Source of the DNA: Bacteroidaceae bacterium
GTDB taxonomy: Bacteria > Bacteroidota > Bacteroidia > Bacteroidales > Bacteroidaceae
Assembly (NCBI GenBank): GCA_017548075.1
Contig: JAFYNL010000003.1
Coordinates: forward strand, 1 to 64,000
Direction of reading: 5' to 3'
DNA length: 64,000 bases
Both the position numbers and the translations under genes were made by a program. How positions within the stretch are numbered: position 1 is the first letter of the stretch; each line of letters opens with the position of its first letter. Below are positions 26,392 through 35,104 of the stretch, piece by piece. The notes beneath the pieces are model-generated. The model was given only the letters and a program-made list of their open reading frames with translations. It searched no databases and had not been told where the DNA came from.

Positions 26392-27296
26392 ATCTGCTTA
26401 CTTGTTTCTGGTTCAACTTGTGCTTGACTTCCGTCGAGCTTTACTTCTTCAGCAGGCTTCTCCTTCTTCGGAGGGAAGTTGAAGCCGTGGATGGCGCCTT
26501 TCGGACAAGCTTCCTCGCACTTTCTGCACATCTTACACTTCTCGGCATCGATGTAGGCAAGGTTGTTTTCGAGGGTAATCGCCTCGAACTTCTCGCAAGT
26601 CTTTACGCACTTGCCACAACCGATACAGGAAGCCTTGCAAGCCTTGTTGGCGATAGCTCCTTTGTCTTTGTTGTTGCAAAGAACGACGACTCGACGGCCT
26701 TTCGGACCTTTCAAGCGGATTTCGATGATGCCTCTCGGGCAAGCTTTTGCGCAAGCTCCACAAGCCGTACACTTCTCTTCGTCAACCTCTGGAAGGCCAG
26801 TTTCCGAGTTCATGTGAAGCGCGTCGAACTGACACTTGGCTACACAGTCACCACATCCGAGGCAACCATAGCCGCAACCAGTCTCGCCCATACCAGTCAT
26901 CTGCTGAACTCGACAACTCTTGGCGCCATCGAACTGTGCCAAGCGAGGACGATTCTCGCAGGTTCCGTTACAACGAACAACTGCCACTTTCGGAGCACCC
27001 ATCTCGACAGTCATGCCGAGAATACTTGCCACCTGTTCCATAACAGGCTGGCCGCCTACAGGACAGAGCTTGCCCTCCAGGCTTCCCTCGTTAGCCGCCT
27101 TTACACAAGCAGCTGCAAAGCCCGAGCAACCAGGATAGCCGCAACCGCCACAATTGGCTTGAGGCAGAACGGCTCCGACTTGGGCAATGCGAGGGTCTTC
27201 ATGCACAGCAAACTTGTGAGAGACCAGGAAAAGGATTACCGCAGAGGCAAGTCCTATCAGGCCTAACACTAATACTGCAATCAGAATTACATTCAT
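26388..27296 (-). CDS. rnfB: Rnf complex subunit RnfB (ferredoxin-type)
   Basis: A 302-residue subunit with an N-terminal membrane anchor (about 3-26) and the CGGCGYPGCSGFAAAC cluster motif near 49-64. Several ferredoxin-like repeats follow: CLGCGDCVAKC, CTACGACAKACPRG, CIGCGKCVKTCE and CRKCEEACPKG. It accepts electrons from reduced ferredoxin and feeds the complex. The length and four C-terminal cluster motifs match anaerobe-type RnfB. It is the first structural Rnf gene, after rseC. Confidence 0.95.
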   Translation of the reverse strand: MNVILIAVLVLGLIGLASAVILFLVSHKFAVHEDPRIAQVGAVLPQANCGGCGYPGCSGFAAACVKAANEGSLEGKLCPVGGQPVMEQVASILGMTVEMGAPKVAVVRCNGTCENRPRLAQFDGAKSCRVQQMTGMGETGCGYGCLGCGDCVAKCQFDALHMNSETGLPEVDEEKCTACGACAKACPRGIIEIRLKGPKGRRVVVLCNNKDKGAIANKACKASCIGCGKCVKTCEKFEAITLENNLAYIDAEKCKMCRKCEEACPKGAIHGFNFPPKKEKPAEEVKLDGSQAQVEPETSKQI

Positions 27297-27316
27297 GTTG
27301 GTTTTATTGTTTAGAG

Positions 27317-27733
27317 TTAATTTGTCTCAATCTTGAATGTGAAATGCTTTCCCAGCTTGTCTTTCAGCAGGAAGAGCACTCCGTAATAGAGGGCGAGAGC
27401 CAGCAGAGCGGCCAAAGCCCCCAGCTTTTCTCCCCACAGACGAGTGCCTGCGAAGAGTGCGACGAGCATGAGAATGAGCGGAATGACGTAGGCCAGAACG
27501 CTTGCTCGAAGGCCTTGTCGAACAGAGCCGCACAAAGTGACTTGGTCGCCGACCTGCAGAGTGGGGTAGTGTCCCTTGACTTCTACGAGCTTTTCCTTGC
27601 TTTCGCTGCTTCGGCAAAGCTTTCGTGCCTCGCAACTACTGCAAGCCGAAGCCTGAAGTATGCGAACCATCAGACCATCTGCTCCGATGCTTTCCACAAT
27701 ACCTTCGTGCCTTATCAACTCCTTTTCGCCCAT
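27317..27733 (-). CDS. RseC/MucC-like SoxR-reducing family protein
   Basis: About 138 residues from the ATG at 27733 (MGEKELIRHEGIV). Longer forms from ATG 27742 or TTG 27754 are less likely because TAATTTTG on the minus strand (27759-27752), a -7 box, overlaps them. A cysteine cluster (ACSSCEARKLC) near 28-40 and two adjacent membrane helices near 75-120 are typical of RseC. This family commonly precedes rnfB in Bacteroidales and is thought to assist Rnf assembly or redox sensing; its precise role is not known. It starts the rnf operon, which runs through galE. Confidence 0.87.
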   Translation of the reverse strand: MGEKELIRHEGIVESIGADGLMVRILQASACSSCEARKLCRSSESKEKLVEVKGHYPTLQVGDQVTLCGSVRQGLRASVLAYVIPLILMLVALFAGTRLWGEKLGALAALLALALYYGVLFLLKDKLGKHFTFKIETN

Positions 27734-27754
27734 ATTACGCATAAAATCGCACAA

Positions 27755-28503
27755 AATTATGAATTTTTTCTCTTAATACCTAATTATAATTATAAGTATT
27801 TTGCGATTTTGCGGAAAAAGAGTGATTCGGCGTCAATTTTAGGGTAATAATCGAGGGGAAAACAGGTCGGAAAGTGCCTCGAAAAGCATGAGTAAGAAGA
27901 CTAATGTCTTCTCTCATCGAATTTAATCAGTTTATGAGACTCGGAAATGCAAGGTCAACTTGTTAAGAAATTAGCCGAATTGCTATCTTTTTGATACTTT
28001 GAAATTCGACGCAACTTGGAGCCGTTTTGATAAGAAAACGCCTCGAAAACGGACTCGACAAGTTAAGTTTTCAGACTTGGCTAGGGATGATTTCAAACTT
28101 AACTAGGGTCGTTTGCAAACTTAACTGGGGTCGTTTGGCATTTTCGCTCGTTTCGTCGGCCATCAAAACAGGCTAAAATTGGTGTTTTTGCACTCGAAAT
28201 AGGTGCTTTTGGCTACCCTGAAAACAAGGTAAAAATTGTAAGCTCAACATACTCAAATGGTTATGCAAGAATGGATCGCTCTCGTTGTCTTGACCCTAGA
28301 TACAGACCAAGCAATTCCGAACGATTCTCAGCGGCTTTGGAAAATTCAGTATGTCAGCAGAAACGGCCCAAATCTTTCAATCTGTCAACTGCGGAAAGTT
28401 GCAATCCAGACGAATTTGCCTGATAATTTTTAAGCAGAAATCTTTCAATTATCATTTTTTATTCGTATCTTTGCAAAGCGAAAAATAATTCAAAACATCA
28501 AGG
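27755..28503. other. 750-bp gene-free region between rseC and ispE
   Basis: A divergent intergenic region with no frame that looks coding. It holds the rseC -7 box, three 22-bp units of the boundary type (28079-28138), and an ispE -7 box TATCTTTG at 28466-28473. Several CTCGAAA words recur (for example near 27870, 28043 and 28193). No RNA structure was convincing by eye. Confidence 0.6.
28079..28138. repeat. 22-bp array 4, boundary-type units only
   Basis: AACTAGGGTCGTTTGC at 28101 and AACTGGGGTCGTTTGG at 28123, 22 bp apart, with a degraded unit (GGCTAGGGATGATTTC) at 28079. All face the same way. No AACACGTTAA core units are present, unlike the other arrays. Confidence 0.75.
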
Positions 28504-29328
28504 ATGAACAAACCCCATTTCGTGCAAACTGGCTGCAAAATCAACCTCGGACTGAACATCGTGGAACGCCGTCCAGACGGCTATCACAACATAGAAACCA
28601 TCTTCTATCCTGTTCCGCTTTTCGACGAGCTGAACATCAGGGAAACTGAAGACGAGGACCTTCTGACGCTCGAGGGAAATCCTCTCGAAGGCGAGGTTCA
28701 GGACAATTTGGTGCTTCGCGCAGTTCGTCTGCTCAGACAAGAAGGTTTTCCGGTTCCTCCGCTCAATATCGATTTGAAGAAAGTCATTCCAAGCGGAGCA
28801 GGTCTTGGTGGCGGAAGTAGCGATGCGGCTTGCATGATTAAGACACTCGCCCATTTTTATGACCTTCCGCTCTCAGAAGAGCAGATGAAAAACCTTGTGA
28901 GAAAGCTCGGAGCCGACTGCCCTTTCTTCATAAATCCGCAGCCTTTGTATGCTGAAGGAATAGGTGATGTATTCACACCTATCTCGTTGAATCTCAAGGG
29001 GTGGTACTTGATGCTTGTTAAGCCGGAAGTTCATGTTTCGACTCGCGAAGCTTATGCCGGAGTCCGTCCACACAGACCTGCGAATTCTTTGCTTGAAGTC
29101 GCGAAGCTGCCAGTCGGGCAATGGGAAGGAAAAATGTTGAATGACTTTGAGGAAAGTGTGTTCTTCAAGTATCCTTTACTCGGCGAAATAAAGGCCGAAC
29201 TCTATCGTCAAGGAGCAGCTTATGCATCGATGAGCGGAAGTGGAAGCACAATCTTTGGCCTCTTTCGTTCTCGTCCGACCTGCGAAAACCTCTTTGAAGA
29301 GCATTTCACATTCGTTTGTCAGTTGTAA
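28504..29328 (+). CDS. ispE: 4-(cytidine 5'-diphospho)-2-C-methyl-D-erythritol kinase
   Basis: A 274-residue GHMP kinase of the non-mevalonate isoprenoid pathway, phosphorylating CDP-methylerythritol. The ATP-binding motif SGAGLGGGSSDAA is at 97-109, the N-terminal KINLGL motif contains the substrate Lys, and MSGSGSTIFGLF near the C-terminus is the third GHMP motif. The length is normal. It stands alone and converges on the YihY gene with only 17 bp between the stops. Confidence 0.95.
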   Translation: MNKPHFVQTGCKINLGLNIVERRPDGYHNIETIFYPVPLFDELNIRETEDEDLLTLEGNPLEGEVQDNLVLRAVRLLRQEGFPVPPLNIDLKKVIPSGAGLGGGSSDAACMIKTLAHFYDLPLSEEQMKNLVRKLGADCPFFINPQPLYAEGIGDVFTPISLNLKGWYLMLVKPEVHVSTREAYAGVRPHRPANSLLEVAKLPVGQWEGKMLNDFEESVFFKYPLLGEIKAELYRQGAAYASMSGSGSTIFGLFRSRPTCENLFEEHFTFVCQL

Positions 29329-29345
29329 ATAAGGGCAGGGAACTC

Positions 29346-30620
29346 CTATAAATCAATCAGGAGAGCGTCCTCGTTTTCATTGCGAAGACTGCGAAGAGCA
29401 TCCCATTCCGGTGTTCCTGTTTGCCAGACAAGCGAAGGATTCTCTATGCCGTGAGAATCGATGCGACGAGTCACCATTCCAACCGTAATACGATTTATGT
29501 CGATTGCAGGCAAGTAGCGAGGCTCGTTTCCTTCTTCTGTATGCATTTCTACAAGCAGTTGCATATCGGTCAACTCGCCAAGAAGAATGCCTACAAGACT
29601 GTCTGGAAGATGTGTATCGACAGCCAGTTTGTGAGCAGTAAACGGCTTCAATCCAGAAGCGAAATGCTTGCAGATTCGGCTCATCAGCAAGAGGATAAGT
29701 GTGTCTCGATAGCGTCGACTCAACTCGTCACTAATGCGTTCGAAAGCATAGGTGTGAATGCTCTGGTTTGCATAGCAGAGTTGTGCACCAAACAGACAAA
29801 TGCACCAAGAAATCTGCATCCACAACATGAATAAAGGAATTGCGGCGAATGAACCGTAGATGGCGTTGTATGCGCTCAACTTAATCTGGTAGTGAACGTA
29901 GATCCACTCAACAATCATGAATACTGTTCCTGCCAGAATGCTCGGCCAGATGGTGTTCTTCCACTTGACTCGGGTATTTGGCATGAATTTGTAAAGCAGC
30001 ATGAAGGCCAGTATCGCAATGATGACAGGCGAAACATGCAAGACAAACGACATTGTTCCACTTAGCCATTGTGTTTCAGGTAAAAGCGTTCGGAAGGTCT
30101 GAAGAAAGATGCCGAAGCCGCTCATAATTACCACAACAAATGGAAGCAACAGGAAGATGCCGAAGTAGTCAATTAGCTGTCTGTAAACAGAACGAGAGCG
30201 TTTCACATACCAAATTGTGTTGAATGCCTGTTCGATGTTGCGAGTCAGCGAGAGTAAAGTGTAGAGCAAGAATACCAAACCTATGCCAATGAAGACACCG
30301 CCTTTAGTGTGTTGCAGGTACGACTCCACAAAATAGAGGATAGTGTCGGCAATGTCGGGATTGCCTGAAAGCGAATCCCTCAACTTGCTCTCGATGATTG
30401 CGTCGAAGCCGAAGCCACGGGCAATAGCAAAGATGATGGCGAGCACGGGAACGGCAGCCAGCATACTGCTATAAGTGAGAGCAGAAGCATAGTTCAGGAT
30501 GTTGTTCTTGGTGATGCATTCCCAAGTGATAACGAACCGCTTCAGTATCCTCAGTCCCAACTTTTGCAAAAAGCTGAGCCGCTTCTCATTTACGCTCCAA
30601 ATATGTTCTAAACTAACCAA
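29346..30620 (-). CDS. YihY/UPF0761 family inner-membrane protein
   Basis: A 424-residue protein. Residues about 30-310 hold six membrane segments of the YihY/BrkB (once called ribonuclease BN) family, including the conserved LTYSSMLAAVP and GSFAAIPLFMLWM motifs. The C-terminal 110 residues form a soluble domain that looks winged-helix-like (LAVDTHLPDSLVGILLGELT). The family's function is not settled, and despite the old name it is not a demonstrated RNase. Confidence 0.88.
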   Translation of the reverse strand: MVSLEHIWSVNEKRLSFLQKLGLRILKRFVITWECITKNNILNYASALTYSSMLAAVPVLAIIFAIARGFGFDAIIESKLRDSLSGNPDIADTILYFVESYLQHTKGGVFIGIGLVFLLYTLLSLTRNIEQAFNTIWYVKRSRSVYRQLIDYFGIFLLLPFVVVIMSGFGIFLQTFRTLLPETQWLSGTMSFVLHVSPVIIAILAFMLLYKFMPNTRVKWKNTIWPSILAGTVFMIVEWIYVHYQIKLSAYNAIYGSFAAIPLFMLWMQISWCICLFGAQLCYANQSIHTYAFERISDELSRRYRDTLILLLMSRICKHFASGLKPFTAHKLAVDTHLPDSLVGILLGELTDMQLLVEMHTEEGNEPRYLPAIDINRITVGMVTRRIDSHGIENPSLVWQTGTPEWDALRSLRNENEDALLIDL

Positions 30621-30651
30621 GTTGAGGTTTTAGTTTGGGTTATTGTTTAAA

Positions 30652-31040
30652 AAGATAACAGTGAACCTGTAAGCCGGGTTCTGTTTCCCTTTTGGGGATG
30701 CTTGTCATTTATCTACGGACATTGTCGCCAACGCCCTCTATCGTTCTACCCTCCAGCTCGAGCGGGCCGCCCTCTCTCTTTCGCAGACTTGCGCCCAACA
30801 AAAGCTTCGCCGGTTTACATGAACTTTCAACTCTCGGAGTGCACAGCATCGACATCGCTGCCGACCTGGTAGGCTCTTACCCCACCTTCTCACCCTTACT
30901 CTATCGAAACAGAGCGGTTATTTTCTTCTGCACTATCAGACCCTCGCGGACCTCTTCCTGTTAGGAAGCGAGATGCCCTGTGTTGCCCGGACTTTCCTCT
31001 CCTTTTCAGCAGCGACAAGCCGGTTCACTGTCTCTTTCTG
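30652..31040 (-). ncRNA. rnpB: RNase P RNA (bacterial type A-like)
   Basis: The catalytic RNA that matures tRNA 5' ends. Recognised on the minus strand from the 5' conserved block GGAGAGGAAAGTCCGGGC, the central GGTAAGAGCCTACC-type region and the 3' block ACAGAACCCGGCTTAC. The ends pair (GACAGTGAACC with GGTTCACTGT) to form helix P1. A -7 box TATCTTTG sits at 31045-31052 (minus), giving the 5' end near 31040. Ends are approximate to about 5 nt. Confidence 0.95.
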
Positions 31041-31138
31041 GGTGCAAAGATACAAATTATTTTATAGAATTGACGTTTTAATTCATATTTTTTGTTTATC
31101 TTTGTCATCGAAATACTAACAACTATACATATAACATT

Positions 31139-32476
31139 ATGAAAAGAAGAGATTTTCTTAAAGTGAGTGCATTGGGAACAGCTGCAGTGGCTGCCCCCGT
31201 TAATTTTATTCATGCTGCGGTTCCTGCGGCTGCTGTGGCTAAGTCTGCAAACGGTATAGTAAACCTGGGATTCATTGGTCTTGGTCAGCAGGCTATGTAT
31301 TTGTTGAGCACTTTCATGGCGTTCGACGATGTTCGAGTTTTGGCAGGATGTGATGTTTATGACATCAAGCGAAATCGCTTCGAACGTCGAGTCAAGGAAT
31401 ACTACCAGTCGAAAGGCGAAAAGAAGGTGAAGGTGGATATGTACGAGGACTATCAGGATCTGCTGGATCGCAAGGATATTGATGCAGTTGTCATCGCTAC
31501 ACCTGACCATCAGCATGCTGTCATCGCCATCGCAGCCTGCAAGGCCGGTAAAGATGTCTATTTGGAGAAGCCTCTTACACTTACCATCTACGAGGGACAA
31601 CAGCTCGTAAAGGCCGTTCGTAAGTATGGTCGCATTCTTCAGGTGGGCAGTCAGCAGCGTAGTAGTGGCGAGTTTATTCATGCTGCAACGCTTTGCAGAG
31701 AAGGCATCATGGGTAAGATTGACAAGATAAAAGTACATTGTGGAAGAACGGCAACGAATCCCAACAGTGCCGCTCCCGTACCTTACAACCTGCCGAAGCA
31801 AGAGATTCCTGCAGGTTTGAACTGGGATAAGTGGCTAGGCCCACTGCCTTCTTCTATCTGGTACAACCAAGAACTCGACCCATTCATCGATGAGAAGCAC
31901 AACGAAAGTTTCTGGGGCGCTTGGCGTTGGTACAAGGAAACAGGCGGCGGACTGATGACCGACTGGGGCGCTCACATGTTCGATATTGCTCAATGGTGCA
32001 TTGGTAAGGATGGCAATGGCGGTCCCGTCAAAATTAGTCCTGCAGGCTATGGGCGCTACGAACAGCTGACTTTCGAGTACGACAACGGCGTTATCATTAC
32101 CGAAGAACCTTACAACGGCGGCGAGCAAGGCGTGCAGATCTATGGTGAGAATGGTTGGATAAAGGTCTGCAGAGGCTCGCTGAGAGCCTCCGATCCCAAG
32201 TTCGAGAAGATGGATCTCGGCGTGGAGAAGGGTGCTTATGAGTCGCAATCAGCTCATCGTCGCATTTGGGTTGATGCAGTTAAGGCACATATCGACCCCA
32301 ATTGTCCTGTTGAGACTGGTCACACTTCCTGTACTGTTTGCAACTTGGGCAACATTGCGATTCAGTTGGGACGTCCCCTCAAGTGGAATCCTATCGTGCA
32401 AAAGTTCATGGATGACCCAGAGGCAACTGAGCTCTTGCACTACATATATCGCGAAGGGTACACTTTGGAAGTGTAA
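31139..32476 (+). CDS. Gfo/Idh/MocA family oxidoreductase with Tat-like signal
   Basis: A 445-residue NAD(P)-dependent sugar or polyol dehydrogenase. The N-terminus MKRRDFLKVSALGTAAVAAP is a twin-arginine signal, so it is probably exported. The Rossmann motif GFIGLGQQA is near 43-51 and the catalytic-Lys motif DVYLEKPLT near 139-147. Later blocks (MTDWGAHMFDIAQW) match exported Gfo/Idh proteins of Bacteroidetes and Planctomycetes. Its substrate is unknown. A -7 box TATCTTTG is at 31097-31104. It converges with the NanA-like gene; a link to amino-sugar use is possible but unproven. Confidence 0.87.
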   Translation: MKRRDFLKVSALGTAAVAAPVNFIHAAVPAAAVAKSANGIVNLGFIGLGQQAMYLLSTFMAFDDVRVLAGCDVYDIKRNRFERRVKEYYQSKGEKKVKVDMYEDYQDLLDRKDIDAVVIATPDHQHAVIAIAACKAGKDVYLEKPLTLTIYEGQQLVKAVRKYGRILQVGSQQRSSGEFIHAATLCREGIMGKIDKIKVHCGRTATNPNSAAPVPYNLPKQEIPAGLNWDKWLGPLPSSIWYNQELDPFIDEKHNESFWGAWRWYKETGGGLMTDWGAHMFDIAQWCIGKDGNGGPVKISPAGYGRYEQLTFEYDNGVIITEEPYNGGEQGVQIYGENGWIKVCRGSLRASDPKFEKMDLGVEKGAYESQSAHRRIWVDAVKAHIDPNCPVETGHTSCTVCNLGNIAIQLGRPLKWNPIVQKFMDDPEATELLHYIYREGYTLEV

Positions 32477-32496
32477 GAGTCTCTTGACTTCTTAGC

Positions 32497-33414
32497 TCAG
32501 AACTCGTTGCAATGTTGGAAGAAACCTATTTCGTCCAACTCTTTGCGAAGTTGCGTCTCCTCTTCTGGAGTGATGTTCTGGAAAGGAGTTCTATTGGGAC
32601 CTAAGTCGAGACCTATCAGTTTCATTATGCGTTTGCCACCCACAATGTTTCCGCGGAAATGGCAGATAACGTTGATGACCTTCTGCGAATAATCTTGTAG
32701 TTCACGTGCAGCCCATAAATCACCTCTTTCCCAAGCACTTATGATGCCTATCAAATTCTTTCCGTTATAGTTTGTTGTGCCTCCGATTCCGCCTTTTGCT
32801 CCGCCCATAGCCAAGCAGGGGAGAATCGTTTCATCCTGTCCATGAAGCATATCAAACTTGCCGTTTCCATAGAGTCGGCATTGATTGTACTCATACAGAC
32901 TCTCGAAAGTGTACTTGATACCTGCGAAGTTGGGAATGCGTCCATCAACTGCTTTGAGGAACTCGACCATAGGCAGGAAGGCTCCATTAAAGGCAGGAAT
33001 GTGGTAGAAATAGAAGGGTAGGGACGGAGCTCCTGCAGCAATCTCCTCGCAATACTTGACAAGTTCCTCTATTCGGCCAATCTTGGGGAATGGAGGAGCC
33101 ATAGCTCCAATGCCCCAAGCCCCAATCTTCTGGGCGTGCTCAGCAAGTTTGCGGCTCTCGCGAACACAGCAACTTCCCACATGAACGATGACCTTGAAGC
33201 CTTCTGGGGCAGCCTTTATCCAAGCCTCAGCAAGTTGCATCCGTTCCTCAGAAGTCAGCATATAGCCCTCGCCACTACTTCCATTGATGAAAACACCCTT
33301 CAGTCCGTTCTTCTGAAGCATTTTTGCGTATGCGGGAATGGGTTCCAAATTCACGTCTCCATTCTCGTAAAAAGGCGTGAAAGGCGCGTCGATAAGTCCG
33401 ATAATTTTTTCCAT
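32497..33414 (-). CDS. N-acetylneuraminate lyase-like (DHDPS/NAL family)
   Basis: A 305-residue TIM-barrel aldolase. NGSSGEG (44-50) matches the carboxylate-binding loop, Tyr137 in FYFYHIP is the catalytic tyrosine and Lys167 in FAGIKYTFES is the Schiff-base lysine. Tyr137 and a Lys near 165 match E. coli NanA numbering. The YHIPAFNG motif favours N-acetylneuraminate lyase over dihydrodipicolinate synthase. It would split sialic acid to N-acetylmannosamine and pyruvate. No sialidase or epimerase neighbours are present in this window, so the assignment to nanA is likely but not certain. Confidence 0.82.
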   Translation of the reverse strand: MEKIIGLIDAPFTPFYENGDVNLEPIPAYAKMLQKNGLKGVFINGSSGEGYMLTSEERMQLAEAWIKAAPEGFKVIVHVGSCCVRESRKLAEHAQKIGAWGIGAMAPPFPKIGRIEELVKYCEEIAAGAPSLPFYFYHIPAFNGAFLPMVEFLKAVDGRIPNFAGIKYTFESLYEYNQCRLYGNGKFDMLHGQDETILPCLAMGGAKGGIGGTTNYNGKNLIGIISAWERGDLWAARELQDYSQKVINVICHFRGNIVGGKRIMKLIGLDLGPNRTPFQNITPEEETQLRKELDEIGFFQHCNEF

Positions 33415-33531
33415 AATATCTGTGTTTAAGTATTAGACAAGCAGTTTTTTCGTTTGAAATCGTCAACAAAGATAGCCAAAATTTTTCAATTATGAAAATC
33501 GTATGAACATTTTTTATTGGATGCGTTCACA

Positions 33532-33646
33532 AACATCCCCAGTTACGATGCCAAACATAACACGTTAACTTCGCCAACTTAACACGTTAAAATCGCAATC
33601 GTAACACGTTAACTTTGCCAACGTAACTGAGGTCGTTACAAACTTT
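33532..33646. repeat. 22-bp palindromic array 5 (nanA-like/purB divergent spacer)
   Basis: Core AACACGTTAA at 33559, 33581 and 33603, then boundary unit AACTGAGGTC at 33625: exact 22-bp register. An inverted boundary unit (ATCCCCAGTTACG) lies at 33535-33547. This is the clearest example of the architecture with opposite-facing boundary units. The rest of the spacer 33415-33749 holds only the purB promoter and AT-rich sequence. Confidence 0.85.
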
Positions 33647-33680
33647 AACTAAATGAAGGAAAAGAAAACTCTGTTTTCCT

Positions 33681-33711
33681 TTTGTAATTCGCCTAAATTT
33701 TCGTACCTTTG
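33681..33711 (+). promoter_or_regulatory. Promoter of the purB-rluB-asnS operon
   Basis: TTTG at 33681-33684, 19 bp, TACCTTTG at 33704-33711; start expected near 33717, about 33 nt before the purB ATG. Confidence 0.78.
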
Positions 33712-33749
33712 CAGCCGTTTTTAAAGACCTCACATTACTTATAAAATAT

Positions 33750-35093
33750 ATGGAATTGAATGTGCTGACTGCCGTTTCGCCTATTGACGGCCGATACAGA
33801 AGCAAGACAGAGGCTTTGGCTGCGTACTTTTCGGAATATGCACTCATTCGCTATCGTGTTCGCGTTGAAGTGGAATATTTCATCGCTCTCACGCATTTGC
33901 CCCTTCCTCAACTGAAGGACATTCCTGTCGGTGACGAGCAATTGCGCGACATTTATCGCAACTTTTCAGAGGAGGATGCTCAGCGAGTGAAAGACATCGA
34001 AATGGTTACAAACCACGATGTAAAGGCTGTGGAGTACTTCATCAAAGAGCAGTTCGACAAGATTGGCGGCCTTGAGGCTTACAAGGAATTCATCCACTTC
34101 GGCCTCACAAGTCAGGACATCAACAATACAAGCGTGCCCCTCAGCATCAAAGAGGCTTTGGAACAAGTCTATTATCCTCTTATTGAGGAACTTATCGCTC
34201 AGTTGCAAGAGTTCGCAGAAGAGTGGAAAGGGGTTCCCATGTTGGCCAAGACTCACGGACAACCCGCAAGTCCCACTCGTTTGGGCAAAGAGGTGATGGT
34301 CTTCGTCTATCGCCTGAAACGCCAACTCGAAATGCTTCGCGCTTGCCCTCTCACAGCCAAGTTTGGCGGAGCAACAGGCAACTTCAACGCCCATCATGTT
34401 GCTTTCCCGCAGTATGACTGGCGCGAGTTTGGTCGGAACTTTACCCGCGAAAGTCTGGGACTGGAGCGAGAAGAGTTTACCACCCAGATAAGTAACTACG
34501 ATTTCCTGGGAGCGGTATTCGACGCGATGAAGCGCATCAACACTATCATCATCGACCTCGACAGAGATTTCTGGCAGTATGTCTCGATGGAATACTTCCG
34601 TCAGAAGATTAAGGCTGGTGAAGTCGGCTCGAGCGCAATGCCTCATAAGGTCAATCCAATCGATTTCGAGAACTCTGAAGGCAACCTCGGCATAGCAAAC
34701 GCCATTCTGTCACACCTCAGCCAAAAGCTCCCAATCAGCCGTCTGCAAAGGGATTTGACCGATAGTACTGTGCTCAGAAACGTCGGAGTTCCTATGGGGC
34801 ATATGCTCATAAGCATCAAGAGCACCCTGAAAGGCTTGCGCAAGCTCGTCCTGAACGAAGAAGCCATTCGTCGCGACCTTGAAGGTTGTTGGGCGGTTTG
34901 TGCGGAGGCCATCCAGACAATCCTTCGCAGAGAAGCCTATCCGCATCCCTACGAAGCTCTGAAAGCCCTTACCAGAACGGGCAAAGGCATAGACGAAGCA
35001 ACAATTAAGAACTTTATAGAGGAGTTGAACGTCAGCGAATCCGTGAAGGAAGAACTGCGCGCCATCACTCCGTACACTTATACAGGAATTTAA
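33750..35093 (+). CDS. purB: Adenylosuccinate lyase
   Basis: A 447-residue enzyme acting twice in purine synthesis: it releases fumarate from SAICAR and from adenylosuccinate. The superfamily signature GSSAMPHKVNP is near 291-301, with HFGLTSQDINNTSV near 111-124 and KTHGQPASPT carrying the catalytic His near 165-174. Full length. It is first in an operon with the pseudouridine synthase 11 bp downstream and asnS after that. Confidence 0.95.
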   Translation: MELNVLTAVSPIDGRYRSKTEALAAYFSEYALIRYRVRVEVEYFIALTHLPLPQLKDIPVGDEQLRDIYRNFSEEDAQRVKDIEMVTNHDVKAVEYFIKEQFDKIGGLEAYKEFIHFGLTSQDINNTSVPLSIKEALEQVYYPLIEELIAQLQEFAEEWKGVPMLAKTHGQPASPTRLGKEVMVFVYRLKRQLEMLRACPLTAKFGGATGNFNAHHVAFPQYDWREFGRNFTRESLGLEREEFTTQISNYDFLGAVFDAMKRINTIIIDLDRDFWQYVSMEYFRQKIKAGEVGSSAMPHKVNPIDFENSEGNLGIANAILSHLSQKLPISRLQRDLTDSTVLRNVGVPMGHMLISIKSTLKGLRKLVLNEEAIRRDLEGCWAVCAEAIQTILRREAYPHPYEALKALTRTGKGIDEATIKNFIEELNVSESVKEELRAITPYTYTGI

Positions 35094-35104
35094 TACATAA
35101 AGAA

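Noticed and set aside
33532-33646. CRISPR array
   Set aside because: Units abut with a 22-bp period and no unique spacers, no leader and no cas genes are present.
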